DNA from: Cheiracanthium punctorium
Taxonomy: Eukaryota > Arthropoda > Arachnida > Araneae > Cheiracanthiidae
Reading direction: 5' to 3'
Assembly (NCBI GenBank): GCA_038373885.1
Contig: JAWZYV010013285.1
Span: 1,054,001-1,118,000, forward strand
Length of the DNA: 64,000 nt
Shown: positions 10,130 to 22,229 of the stretch, one piece after another
Numbering within the stretch: the stretch's first letter is position 1
Layout of the letters: every line of letters starts with the position of its first letter
Program-made: the position numbers and the translations under genes
The notes under the pieces: generated by a model
What the model was told of the DNA's origin: nothing
Databases searched by the model: none
Seen by the model: only the letters and a program-made list of their open reading frames with translations

Positions 10130-13100
10130 CATTTTTATGACCTGCGACAGTCAAACATATAAAATAATATATAAGCAGGTATATTTTTATTGAATCAAAT
10201 TTAATACAAAAACACTTTCTGGGTAGTGTGATATTTATTGATCTTTAAATACATTTAATTTGTTTCTCAGTCCAAAAGTTGTCTGTTTAATTAAGGAAGA
10301 TAAATTGATAAGGAATAAAACGGTAAATCTGTTTTTACTTTTTTTCTAGGTAATCTGCAAATTTTCAAGTTTGCAATACATAGGGATTCCAGACCGGTAT
10401 ACATTTTCCAACATTTTTTAAATTAATTTCTGCATGTTTTATTTTTGTCATTGTCAAGATTTTTTCAAGATGTCATTGTATTTCCTATATCTAATCTACA
10501 AGTTAGCACAACTGTTTTTCAAAAAAGTGAATATACCTTTTAAATCAAGTGGTAAGTTTGCTCATCTTAAGTTGGAAAATGTGCTCCGCAAAAATGCACA
10601 GTAGCTAATTTTTGAATTATAGAAAACACAGGTAAATGATTGTTAGTTAATATGCATTTTTTGTTGTAAACTAAGAAGGCATAATAATACTAGGTAATAT
10701 AATAATAGAGAAATAGAGAAAGTAACTGGATATGCTAAACAAATACCACTTGATGATTTTACAAAGAATGTTACTTAACATTTTTTTTACAAATATTGCT
10801 TTTTAACAAAATACATAATTGTCTTGATCACTTTGAAATTAAAAAAAAATGATGTAACATCTCTTAAGATGCAGTTTTCCCTATTTATGAATTTAGTTCA
10901 CCTCACCCACTTTTATTTGGCCTTAGACAACACACCACGGCAGTGTTCTTTTTCAGGATTTGATATTCCAATGTCTTCTACATGTCCAAACAGCTTCCTG
11001 TCCTTTTTTTTTCACTCCTCTTTTATGTAATTCCTTTTGCAATTTCTTTCCTTTTTTTCTTTTAGATAAATTTGCAGGTAATTTTTAACGGGGGTAAAAG
11101 TCAGTCGAGCTGATTTATTTTTATTTTTATTCCAAAGTCAAATTTTCTTCGTAGGAATGCAAGAAAGCATATTTTCCAATGAGACATGTGTTAGAATACG
11201 TACCCTGTGTGTTGTTGGAAAACATGCAACATCGCCACATTGGAACTTTGGCACTAACTCGACGAGTAGTGGTGCAAGCTGTTTCTTAAATAAACGCAGA
11301 GTTCCATGAAGAAAGAAATCGCCATTTAGCACAGGCAGTATGAAAACAATAAGTTTAATACTAGTACGTTTAAGTCTAGCTACTAACATGTATAAACTAT
11401 GACTAACCAATTTGTTTAAACAGTAATTTTTTTCCATAGATTAATTACTAGCTCCCACGCTGAACCGAAAAATTTTGCTATTTTCTTAGCTAAAAGTTCT
11501 GTTTGCAAAAAGTAGTTAAATATATGTTGGCATGGCAGGTACGGTTGAAATTTGAACAAAGATTTTAAAGTTTACTGTCTATCAAGAAATGCAGAAAACT
11601 GCGTCTTCCGACAATTTGACAGCAGCTACTGAACTGAAGCTTTTGTATATGATCTTTGGTGTGTCGCCACTATAGTTATTTCGCTCCCTAGCGTCATCTA
11701 GCTGCTTATTTCATAACTAAAGTGAGTTAGTCAACGTGCCTTACGTACATGCCCATCCTCCCCTATTACAAATTACTTCCTGAATAATATTATGTAATAA
11801 CTAAATTTTTATTGTAGAATTCTGACCAATTATAGAAGCATAGAAACAACGATTAACTGACAAATTTAGCGAAATCGTCAATACACTGATATTAAAAGAT
11901 GTCAACAATTATTGAAAGATTGGCTTCTAGTTTATTTTGTATTTAAAATCTGTAGAGTACTTAATGCTATCACCGATAAGACAGTTAAAATCTCTTCTCA
12001 TTTACGATTATTCTTTATTTATAATGCTGCAAAAATCTACTGATTTAATAGGTCATACGTGTAAAAACGGCTTTCTAACACTAACTGTAACGTCTGTGCA
12101 ACTCCATAAGAACTTGATTTAGTAAAGTAAAATAAGAGCTCTCAGACTTATGACAGGGAAAATTCCTTTATAAAGATTGAAGTGCAGTGACAGTTTTTGA
12201 AAGAAAAATCTATTGCAAATCAAGTTAATGATCCAAATATGTCACTGCTTTCAGGGCACCGCATAAAATGCTTTCATGTTTTTCGAAGAAAAGAAAAATG
12301 AGTCTCAGAATTTAAGTGTTGTTGACGTAAATGACAATATTTTGTAGTCGTGAAATTTAATTTCGGTATCTTCTTATAGAATATTGTAACAGTATATTAA
12401 ATGTGATTATTTCAAGATGTCGGTAATATTTACCTCGCCCACACAGCAAGGTTTAAGCTGAGATCAAAAACTCTTTAGTAAAAAAGCTAATATAAGAAAA
12501 AAAAGCTTTAGAGAAATGATAAAAGGAAAGTATACATGTAAATGCACATTCCTACACGTCCCTTGTTATCTTAAAATGTTTAAAAAATAAGTCTTACTCG
12601 TAATGGTTTTAATTATTAAAATTCATATTATTTGATTAAATAAACGACTGGAAGAAAAAAAAATGTTATACTTGATAAAATATTTCTCGGCTTGGCTGGA
12701 ACGCATAGCTTATCTTTAAAGTAAGGCACATTCTTTCTCCGATAAACCTCTAGCCATTTGTTTAAGGAACACCACTTATATAAGAGAATCTGCGGACGTT
12801 ATAGTAGAATTTAAAGTTTTCTTTTTTCCATTTTCATAAAGTAATTGCGTTGTGGAATCGTCAATTTTTCTCTTTCAAGTTGGTCCTTTAAGACATCGTG
12901 CAATTTTGAACAGATTCTCAAAGAAGCCAATTGTTCTGAAGGATTCCATCTCTTTATTCTTCTTTTCAGCTTGTAAAGATATATTTAAAATATATTCTTT
13001 ACAAACTGTACTATGAATGACTATATACAGTGATCCTATGTTTCGAAACATTCATAAAAAATCTTAAACTCGCGAAGTTTTGCTATATTTCTCTAAACGA

Positions 13101-13250
13101 ATAATGCTTTTGCCCGTTTGGGGGCCTCTTTGTCCTTAATTTTTTCTGAAAGTTGTAAAAGGCATGAGGATTCACTGCCTATATGAGAGCATAATGCAAT
13201 TGGGGAAGTAGAGCCGCAATTTTTTGAGTGGAACCATCATTAATTTGCTT
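10130..13250. other. AT-rich stretch without identifiable gene
   Basis: The longest frame is 99 codons on the minus strand (11138-11437). It contains mixed residues but no domain I recognise and no splice or start context in its favour. A pyrimidine-rich tract occupies about 10990-11065. Nothing else stands out. Confidence 0.4.
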
Positions 13251-13359
13251 TTCAAGCTGCTTGAAAGTCCACTGAGTCCTGTCATTTTTTAAAGGGAATA
13301 GCTTTAAGAGCAATTATTTCTCCTTGATAAGCTTGAGTTACAAAACGCTGTCACATAGC

Positions 13360-13790
13360 GATGAAATTGAAACTTCAGTGAAGTATATTTGGTTCTGCAC
13401 GAGTTTCGCACAAATGTAGACCCAACTCCTTGTGGAGCTCCAGGGCAGAATTGCAGTGGTCTACAGCAGTGCCATGCATTCTCAGAATGATTTTGTTTAC
13501 CTGTGCATTTGCTCAATGGAATGCGGGAAGAATGTCCCAAATAAGTTATCAAGAACTGGCCTTCAAAAATGATCATAAACCATAGTTGACATTCTGTTGG
13601 TTCTTTTCGTCTTGTTACGGGCCATGACTATCTTGCCAAGCACCTTCATAGAATTGGAGAGTTTCCAGCGGTTTACTGTTCATGATGAAATGGATGGTTT
13701 CCACTTATTCTCGGGTCCAGTTCTTACTGCTGCCGGTGTGCGCTCACGATACCGGAAAGCTAGCGAACTTATGGGCAAACGCTGTTCTCT
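13360..13790 (+). pseudogene. LINE (non-LTR retrotransposon) 3' coding fragment, frameshifted
   Basis: At about 13610-13660 the plus strand encodes LVTGHDYLAKHLHRIG, and after a frame change DEMDGFHLFSGPVLT (about 13688-13735). This order, TGH-x-x-L-x-x-HL-x-R-I-G followed by an E-M-D-x-x-H-L-x-x-C-P block, is the C-terminal end of Jockey-like LINE polyproteins downstream of the RNase H domain; here the Cys of the last motif is Gly. Upstream, around 13455-13500, degenerate sequence starting QW may be the end of the RNase H domain. Stops and frameshifts make it dead. The same motif recurs in the fragment at 17690-18003, so two copies of one family are present. Confidence 0.6.
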
Positions 13791-14722
13791 TTTTGTTCTG
13801 TTCTGTTCTTTTCGTCTTTGTTTTCGTATTTTACATATCTATATTTGTATGTCATGAGGGAAAAAATAATTAGCGCCGCACATAACAGATATGCTTTTTG
13901 TTCCATAAATATTTGTTTGAACATGGAAGTTCGAATTTTTTGTCCAAGAGATAGTGTCTTCCCCCTTTTTCTACCATTGCTTTTGAAGCGACGTTAAAAA
14001 TCATAGTTGTATAAACTATGCATTTGAGGTCAGTATGGAAAATCAAAGCCCCCCCCCAACCTCCTCCGTAACCATTCCTTTACAGGGGCTTTCGATTACT
14101 ATCCCCCACACCCTTTACATCACTCCCACTTTTTCAGTCTCTCAGAAACATCAGCTGCTTCGAATCATTTGAATAGCCGCTATCTCGCTAGTGAGAAGGA
14201 TTTATTCTCCTAATACTTTCGAAATAAACCTAAAATCCTTTCTTTCAGTTAAGTATTTTGAAAAGTCCCTTTGCTTTGCGTGAAAATTAAAGCCGTATCT
14301 CAAGCCCTGCCCTAAAGTTACTGGATAATTGCTTGACACAGTCGAATGTACTTCCGAAGACATCATCTCTCGCTATCATACTGAATGTATCTGATTTATT
14401 GGCCGTCATTAGCAGCATGTTTTTTACAACGCCGGAGTCATTGAATTTATTTTGAAACGAGAAATATTTTCTGAGCTACGAACCCCAATTTAAAATAAAC
14501 AGAATGTTTCGGTTATGTTCAAACTCAAAATGTTGTGCTTCAGACAGAAAATCTTTTACAGTTATGTGGTTTGGTTAAGCTAGATTTAATTTCAACATCA
14601 CCGAAGTATCACCGAGGAACAGGCAACTTACAGAACTCATTAGATATATGTTCGCCGAAGCTTGATGATAGTTAACACGTGAAATAAGTGGTCACATAAC
14701 GAAAATACTCTCATTTCTTTAA

Positions 14723-15031
14723 CCCTTTAAGCGGTCATTTTTTTTTACCGAAATGCTTCCAAAAAAGGCATATTTTTAAAGGCATATGATGAAATAGTCC
14801 CGCTCTCTCGCTAGGAAGAAAAACCCGGATGAAAAGCATTTCAGTTACATTGACAAGCCACGCCATCTATTGAAAAATATTAATACTAAATAGTCTCTTC
14901 ACAATAATGAAATATACGGACAAATCAGAAAAGGAAAGGAGAAAATATCGATGCCCGTACGCTATACGGGCAAACCAGTTGAGGCCAATTTTGGGTAGCA
15001 CGTACACTGTACGGGCAAACCGCTTAAGGGG
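14723..15031. mobile_element. piggyBac-like MITE, 309 bp, TTAA flanks
   Basis: TTAA stands at 14719-14722 and at 15032-15035. The ends read CCCTTTAAGCGGTCATT on the left and GGGCAAACCGCTTAAGGGG on the right; reverse-complemented, the right end is CCCCTTAAGCGGTTTGCCC. An internal word, ACGGGCAAACC, is repeated near the right end (about 14967 and 15011). There is no transposase. The terminal sequence differs from that of the element at 1349, so it is a different family of similar size. Confidence 0.65.
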
Positions 15032-15039
15032 TTAATATA

Positions 15040-17640
15040 GTATAATGTTTTGAGACTATAAGTGTTCTATTCATTGAACGCACTGAATAGGACAGAGTTC
15101 ATGAACTTTCGGATCAGTATTATTTGTGATGAAAGAAGCAGCATGACTAGGTTAGAACACCTTTTAAGTGGTAAAGGTAAGCAAGAATTTTTAAATTTTT
15201 GGATTCATACTTAGCGTAAATGGGATTTTTTCCGACTTAAGGCGTATCGTACATCCTTAGTACAGAGCCATTGAATACATACAGTTCTCTGTTATAATGC
15301 TCAAAATAAGCAGTTTTTTTTTTATTCCGTAGCATTAAATGCAATGATGTAATGTAGAAATATGGGAAATGAATTGTCGGAGTAGAAATTTAGGTATCAA
15401 CCACATATTTTAAAATAATATCTGTTTTCTTTAAAAACAATAGAATCACAATTCTTAAGCTGGATAAAATCATGACTGACATTTTTAAACAAAAACTCCA
15501 TATATTTTAGGCTAAAGTTTATGTACATCATTTAAATCTTATTCAAATAATAAGTAAGTCAAAATTCTTATAAATCTTCCTATAAATGAATACATTTTTT
15601 CAAAGATTGGCAGTTAAAATATGTTTTCAATTTACGTAGCTCTACTAACATGTCACGAGTAAGATCATCTGAAATTCCCCCATTATGTAATGTCACTCTA
15701 ACATATCCACTACTATTTTCATTGTACAAAGCTTTAATACTTATTTCGCTGTAGAATTTTTCGTAATTCTTTTACAGCAAAATTATTTTAAAACAGCGTG
15801 AAAATGTATTGTAAATAAATATTTTTTTTTTTTTATTCTAGAAATGTTTACTTCCTTTCTAGCTTCATGTACATCTACGAATTACGAAATTGAAAATGTT
15901 GCCTATACTTCTACTCGATTAAATCCGTGTTTTAGATCTAAAGCTTATCTATAATCTTATTATTTTTTCAAACGTGTCACAATTGTTTACGTTATAGTGG
16001 GGGCAGAAAACATACTTATTTTGGCAGAAATAACTGGAAAAGCGAATTTATTCGAAAAAATAATTTTAACAAATCCAAGTAAAGTGTGATAATTAAAATA
16101 TAGTTATGGCATTCTTAATAACTATAAAAGGTTTCTTTCACTTACGGCTTTTATATGAATGAAAATCGAAAAACTTATTTATAAGGAAAAAAATACTAAA
16201 AAGGTAGTAAGGTTTAATAAGTAAATGTTTTTTTGCAAAGTGTGACAGTTAAAAAATCATAAACAAACAAACAAATACATTAAAAAACATATATGTACCT
16301 TTTTTATCCTTAAATACTACAGAGGGAGTTTATACGTTTTCCTACAAATGACGATATAAGACATCAAATGACAGAGACAACTAAAATGGAAGAGTATCTT
16401 CAAAAAATAACTGATAAGTTTACAACCATGAAATATACAGCAAGTTTATAGGCATACGTAACATAAATCACGGTTGTGACAGTTATTACTTTAAAGTTAA
16501 AAAAAAAAAAAAATCTAAACATTTTCAGCTACTACATATGCGGACATTACAGGTGCTTTTACACTCGTGAGAACCGGGGAAAATGCTTCTACAGACAGAC
16601 AAAGAAAGAAAGATTTCAACATTTCTTCATAAAACTGTATGATAATCTTGAAAAATTCATGTAAACTATATCCATTATAAAATATATGTTATATATATAA
16701 ATACGTTTTAAGTCACTATTTCCTTATAAAGCTTTAAATTTTGCATATGATGGTAATAAATACCTTCGACGATTTGGGAACACAAATTTCAGTTACTTAT
16801 CCGCAAAATCATAATTTTTAATCATTAACTTGCCAGAAATTAAGAGTAAAAATTTGAGATCCAGAAACAAAAGCCTTATACGCGATAAATAATTTATTCT
16901 AAAATTATCATAAATTTGAATTATCATGAGGTAATAAAAGCAATGCGGGAGGCAATAGCAAATTATTTTAATGTTTGCACCATTATATTTATAAGCTTTA
17001 TTCTATAAAATATATTCAGCTTATTTCTTGAGTATCATTCACTCATTCATTTTGAAAATTTATTAATCATCTTGTGGTAGACTTATTCACACACACACTT
17101 TACGTTTCTGCTGAATCGAGTCAAAATATTTAGAAGGACCGCGTCTATTTCCTTTGTAATATTTTTAAGGGCTTAAAATATTTATAAAATAGAAATGATA
17201 ACAACTATTCAACAAAATAATAAGAATGAATTTATGCGTTATCCATCGTATGAATTACATAACTTACTATTTACTGATGCATTATTTCTGAAATAGACGT
17301 TCAAATAATTTTTTAAGAATAGATGACATTTCGATTGTTCAAAAAATTTGTAAACAGAGCACATCATAATCAGTAAAGGAGACTGAAAATACAGGTTTCA
17401 AATTTGTTTAAAGCTGCTATGAAAATATCTTTGTAATGTAGAATTAATTTTTTCCACCTGCCATATGTGATCAATTACTATTTTGACATGTCCCATTTCC
17501 GATTTAGATTCAATATCACACCCACGAGCATACTGTCAATAGAATAGAAAAAAAAATCATTGCTCATAGGCACATAGACATTACAATTTGTGTTACAGCA
17601 GAAAACGTGCGTTATATTGGGATTACTTTCAAAATTTACC
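15040..17640. other. AT-rich stretch without identifiable gene
   Basis: Open frames are short or low in complexity. I see no exon-like GC-rich block, no terminal repeats with target duplications and no RNA gene. Confidence 0.45.
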
Positions 17641-17689
17641 ACATACAATTTATTGCCTGTAGCTGAAGAACTCTTAATATTCCAGCTTC

Positions 17690-18003
17690 TAAAGGATTGA
17701 CTGTCGTTTTGTGTGAATCCCAAGTCATGTAGGAATAATTGGAGATGAATGGGCTGATAAATTAGGTAAAAAAGGAACGTAATTTCGCAATAATATAATA
17801 GTGAAGTACCATTTTCATCGATCAAAAGAATTATAAGAAATACTACCGGAAAAATTATAATGCCAATCTATTAGAAAAAATTAAGAAGCAGAGGAAATCA
17901 ATTTATAGAATCCCAGACTCTCCTAGATCTATCGCAGTAGCGACCTTCCACCTGGAGACTGGACATGATTTTCCTGCTAAACATCTATACAGAATTGGTA
18001 CAT
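17690..18003 (+). pseudogene. LINE RNase H and C-terminal fragment
   Basis: At about 17718-17783 the plus strand encodes PSHVGIIGDEWADKLGKKG, the C-terminal signature of LINE RNase H domains (normally W-x-P-S-H-V-G-I-x-G-N-E-x-A-D). At about 17935-18000 it encodes FHLETGHDFPAKHLYRIG, the conserved motif just downstream in Jockey-like elements. Intervening sequence is frameshifted and the rest of the element is missing. It abuts the mariner remnant that begins near 18005. Confidence 0.7.
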
Positions 18004-18095
18004 ACAGGGTGACTGCTAATTCATGGTACAAACTTTGAGGGCAGGTACAGGACACTGTAACAATCACATTTTGTATAGGAATGTATGGTTAAAAG

Positions 18096-18891
18096 CAGTG
18101 GCGGCCCGTGGTCAAAACTGTTAGTGCAGCCGGAAGCATATGAGCCCCCCCCCCCCTTTCCTCCCGACAGGATTGGAAAATCTTGGTTACTGAATTCGAA
18201 AGCTGGCGGATTAAGCCCTCACCAAGGGAAAAAAAAAATTACAAAAAAAATGTAAGAGATCCTATTTTACTTCCATAAAATGGACATAAATTTCAAACAG
18301 CCGCTCTTATCCTCAAAATTGCATTAATCCGTGTCTGATTCGAAGTTTCCTTAGAATTTTCTTTTGTAACGATAACTTGAGAAGAAAAGAAAAAAAAAGA
18401 AAACTTACTTATTTTTTATAAGTCAAATCAATCCTCCTCTTTTTTAAACATGCGAATCGGTCAGTGATGTCCCCATAAAAAGGCGTTGTTTTAATTCAGA
18501 TATCCATAATTTTAAAAGCTCTTTAAAATTTCCCATGTCTAAAGAATTTTCTCGCTCGCCATGTCCTCTAAATGCCAGTTCTTGCTTACTTAAAAACAAT
18601 ACTGCTTTGATGGGTAATTGTCCATTCATAAGCGTCTATTCAGGCTTACCTTCTTGATAAATTCAGCAATATAGAGTTTTCCAAACATATATTCTCCTTA
18701 CCTAAATGAGCGATCCGGCCACAATACGTTTTTTTTGTTTGGTTTTTTTCGGAGAGTTTTTTAATTTACCGTAGGAATTCCACTTCTAATCTGAATTTAG
18801 GGAAATTAGTAGAATAAATTATTTTAAAGTATGTGCTGATAATTTCAAGTGCAGCCCGGCTGTACTTGCTGTATCCCACGAGCCGCCACTG
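18096..18891 (-). mobile_element. hAT element, 796 bp, with 8-bp TSD, nested in the mariner remnant
   Basis: The ends are CAGTGGCGGCCCGTGG on the left and CCCACGAGCCGCCACTG on the right, which are inverted copies with few differences. Both sides are flanked by GTTAAAAG (18088-18095 and 18892-18899), a perfect 8-bp duplication as expected for the hAT superfamily. Inside, on the minus strand (18629-18444), a frame encodes LSKQELAFRGHGERENSL and GNFKELL, a motif of the DUF4371/ZMYM1-like hAT transposase. The element is therefore an internally deleted copy of a hAT family with that type of transposase. Confidence 0.85.
18444..18629 (-). pseudogene. hAT transposase fragment (DUF4371 / ZMYM1-like)
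   Basis: The frame contains LFLSKQELAFRGHGERE followed by NSLDMGNFKELLKLW. The LSKQ-x-LAFRGH-x-E-x-x-S-L-x-x-GNF-x-E-L-L pattern is typical of DUF4371-containing hAT transposases and their ZMYM1-like relatives. It covers only some 60 residues; the RNase H-like catalytic domain and BED or TTF finger are missing. It lies within a hAT element with matching ends and is its only recognisable coding relic. Confidence 0.7.
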
Positions 18892-19053
18892 GTTAAAAGT
18901 GAAGCGCCGAAGCACAAACACAGGAAAGAACAAATGCAGAAGACGGAGGAGAAATGGAGTTTCTACCGTTGCCGGTAGATGGGCAGCCGGCGTTGATTTG
19001 GGAAAGAGAGGCCATTCTCGATTCAGCTTTCGTCCATTCACCATTAGAAACCG

Positions 19054-19320
19054 CATGTGGTTTCAGCATGGTGGAGTACCACCCCACTTCAAACTAAATG
19101 TTCGTCTGTACTTGAATGCGACATTTGGCATGCGATGGATTGGACTTGGTGGATCTATCTCTTGCCCACACCGGTCTCCCGATATGACGCCCTTCGATTT
19201 ATTTTTATGGGGACATTTGAAGAATGTCGTTTATGTTACGCCAGTAGACTCCGATGAAGATCTCGTTGCTCGAGTATCCGTAGCTTCTGCACGTGTGTAT
19301 GAAATTCCTGGTATCTTTTA
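19054..19320 (+). pseudogene. mariner-like transposase C-terminal fragment, catalytic Asp lost
   Basis: The frame reads MWFQHGGVPPHF, then RSPDMTPFDLFLWGHLKN and VYVTPVDSDEDLVARV. In this family of Tc1/mariner transposases the first motif is normally FQQDGAPPH, carrying the second catalytic Asp; here it is FQHGG, so that Asp is Gly. The third acidic residue survives in TPFDLFLWG, which marks a DD-D type rather than the DD-E type of Tc1. The first catalytic region is absent, as the preceding sequence (18900-19050) does not read as transposase. It is a dead copy. Confidence 0.7.
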
Positions 19321-19793
19321 AAATGCTCGTCAATCACTGCACTGACGTTGTAAGATAAATTTGTCAGAAAGATAAATTTGGAAAAATTTGTATATGGATT
19401 TTCCTTGTGCTGTTGATCAAGTGATATAAAAGTGCAAATGGAATTATGATGGTAATATCATTATAATGATTATCGTATTGTGTCCATTATTTAAAGTATC
19501 TGTACTGCAGAACAGCTATGTATAAAGGATGCATTCAGTGGAAGGAAATATTCAAATAATAAAATACGATGCAATATTTCTTTTTGGGCTATTGTAATGA
19601 AATATTCTGATATACGCTTTACAACTATCATAATACTGTAGAAAAACTGAATGCCATTGCTAGTATAATGAAACTACGGTGTTAATTAAAGGCTTTAATT
19701 AAAGAAAATATCTTCAGTTTTAAACTATTCCATTTTTCCGAATGTTTATTTATAAGGTCGAATTTAAATAAGGCATTTTACGTCATCTATTAA

Positions 19794-20408
19794 CCCTCTA
19801 ATGCCCATGGTGGGAAACAATCTACCATCCGTTAAACGCTACTTTTTACAGGAAAAATGTTTCGGAATGTAATTTTGAAGTCATAAAACCATTAACAGTA
19901 CCTTTAACATAAAACAGTGGTAAATTGGATCCATAGATGCCAGCATTAATGGATGAAAAATAGAAAAAATATTTTAGAATTAACACGTTTATTCTCTTTT
20001 GTTATACTTGCAACATGTTCTTCTATCAAGCTTTTCGACTATTTTAATAATATTTAATATGCAGAAAAATTAATAATTGCCATTTATTTGTAAAATATAT
20101 GTTCTTTTCCAATAGATACAAAATTATTTTTAAAAAGTTTCATTTACAATGTTACTAAACTAGTAACATTGAGTAACGCTATTCTCTAACTGAGTAACGC
20201 TATTCTCTTTTATAGAAATAATGCATCAGTAAAAGAACATTTAGAGTAGAACAGTTTTAAAATCGCAGTTCTACTATTGGAGAAAACATGCAACAAATAA
20301 CTATTTTTTTCAAACTTTTTTGATATATTTAGGTTATTTGACTTAAAGAAACACCATTTCAACAAAAAATATTTTTTACTTGTATTTCTCGTAGTGGGAA
20401 TAAGAGGG
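19794..20408. mobile_element. piggyBac-like MITE, 615 bp, TTAA flanks
   Basis: TTAA occurs at 19790-19793 and 20409-20412. The ends read CCCTCTAATGCCCATGG and GTGGGAATAAGAGGG; reverse-complemented, the latter is CCCTCTTATTCCCAC, so the outer 14 bases match at all but two positions. No open frame of transposase length remains. A tandem duplication GAGTAACGCTATTCTCT lies inside at about 20170-20208. Confidence 0.65.
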
Positions 20409-20759
20409 TTAATACATAGGTTCTTTTTAGTCTGCTGGTGTTAAATAAATGTTTTTTTTAATTCTTTAAACAAAATAATAATAATAGTAAATAAAGTTAC
20501 AAACTTTAAATGCAGGTTCTTTTTGTGAAAAATAACCGCGCAAAACTCGAAGTTTAATACTATGCTTTAATGACAAAGCATTAATAATATTAATAGTAAT
20601 AATAAATTCTATTTCACGCAGAGCTATACAATGAGAAATCAACTGCACTAGTGCACCAATATTATTTTTTAATGTAGTGTTAATTTAGCCTATTGAGGAT
20701 CAATTCAACAGGCGCTTGCCGCTCTAGCATTTTTGCCACCTACTCAAAATAGAACAAAG

Positions 20760-20800
20760 TAAATAAAATAAAATAAAATAAGGAAGAGAAAAAAGAAAAA
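20760..20800. repeat. AAAAT microsatellite
   Basis: Several AAAAT units in tandem followed by an A/G-rich tract. Confidence 0.5.
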
Positions 20801-20869
20801 GAATTTGAAAAGAAAAATTTGAAAATCTTTCAGATTAAGTACTCATTTTTGTCTTCTCCATTTTATTTT

Positions 20870-20990
20870 TCCGTTATGCTAGAAAGTGCATCATAATCCA
20901 TGTGTCACCATATTTCTTTTCTCATTACGGTGGAGAATGTATATGTGCTTCATTCGTTGGCCGTGTTTGTCTTTCTGCTAAACTTGAAGC
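20870..20990. repeat. Isolated copy of the minisatellite unit seen at 22230-22750
   Basis: The word AGAAAGTGCATCATAATCC with ATGTGT and GTCTTTCT matches the unit of the degenerate array 1.3 kb to the right. One or two units are present. Confidence 0.35.
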
Positions 20991-21379
20991 ATAATCAAAG
21001 AAAAAATTACAAAGATAAACAATCGCATTCAAGTGCTAACTATATATTGCTTGATAATTTTTTACGTGCTCATCTTCTGTAAGGTTTAACTTAGTCAAAA
21101 ATTAATGTTCTATGTGTTAAATAATCAAAATTTGTTTTTTGTTACAGGTATGTTGCGTAATTAATGCCAGTTTGAATTTTATGATTTGCATTTATTTACC
21201 AAATTTTCATTTTAGAAATTGAAAAATGTTTTATTTTTAAATGATATGATTGCCACTTTTATATCTATTTAAAAGACTAATTTTAAAAAGCTCATTTAAT
21301 TCAAACTAAATTAGTTTCTTGATTAAGCTTAAAATGCTTAATTTGAAAAAAAAATTATAATAGAATGAATTTTAGTATC

Positions 21380-21392
21380 CTGGGGGGGGGGG
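21380..21392. repeat. Short poly-G run
   Basis: A run of about ten G residues at 21382-21391 in otherwise AT-rich DNA; it may be the relic of a hAT-type insertion but has no recognisable ends. Confidence 0.3.
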
Positions 21393-21785
21393 AAATATTT
21401 TTAAGCTAAGCAGATTAAAGCTGTTTGCTAATGCCAATTTATTTCAAAAGTGAAAGTAAGTACAGTGAGTAAAAGAATAAGATAAATTTATAAATTTCAT
21501 TTCTAAACTGAAATATTTTAAATTTGATTAAATGTATCATAACTGATCGATTTGTTTATCTATTGCAAGATTTGCTTTAGTCGTAAAATCATCAGACAAA
21601 TTTTATTTTGAATCTACATAAAAGTAATACTGCCACGATTATTTACGCTGAAAAATGCTATTTTATTTTCCATAAGAGTACCATGATGAAAAGTACATGA
21701 AACTTTTTAGCAAGAAATTTAAAATTCACATTGAAAAGATACATTAATTTTACAGGACATTGGGACATAGTTTGAATTACACTTT

Positions 21786-22060
21786 GGGCCCACTATGGTC
21801 GAGTTGATAAGATTCTGAGTATGTAGATGACTGGAGTGGGAAAGTCCAGGTTCTGGCCAGGATTCCGGCTTTCGATCTAATGGAGTTTTGGATGGTTTTC
21901 TCCAGATTTGACGTCAATACGCTTTAAAACCTCTTAAAAAGGCCTTCGCCGAAGGCACTGTCCTCCATAGGCAATACCCCTCATGTAGGTTGTGCTTAGC
22001 TCAGTCACGTAACGTTAGTCACAGGAAAAAGGTTACAATATTCACACCAAAAGTAACCAG
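21786..22060 (+). mobile_element. tRNA-derived SINE
   Basis: The head reads GCCCACTATGGTCGAGTTG, a tRNA-like A-box region, and CCAGGTTCTGGCC follows as a diverged B box. The body contains GGTTTTCTCCAGATTTGACG, the segment shared by the SINE copies at 23676, 25560, 25915 and 58060, and ends with the ATACCCCTCATGTAGG tail also seen at 58155. This is a RNA polymerase III-type retroposon, no protein expected. Confidence 0.7.
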
Positions 22061-22229
22061 TATTTCATTAAAATTAGAGATTTAACTATTACATTCTTTT
22101 TAATAATCTTATAATATATAGCTGCAGAACTAATAAAGTTATCTTAAACTTAACTTTCGAATTAGCAAATTATCAGAAACACTTTTATTTTCAGCTTTGA
22201 ATGTTACGTTAATCACAATAGAATTACCT

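Larger units (their letters stand above)
18005..19330 (+). mobile_element. mariner-like (Tc1/mariner superfamily) remnant, interrupted by a hAT element
   Basis: The left edge has CAGGGTGACTGCTAATTCATG, a mariner-type terminus apart from its length, followed by mariner-leader-like sequence. After removal of the hAT insertion (18096-18891 plus one 8-bp duplicate) the sequence continues into a transposase C-terminal region at 19054-19320. A matching right terminal repeat is not found, so the 3' end is lost or too diverged. Confidence 0.55.

Noticed and set aside
11138..11437. 99-codon minus-strand frame
   Set aside because: No recognised motif, start context or splice signal.
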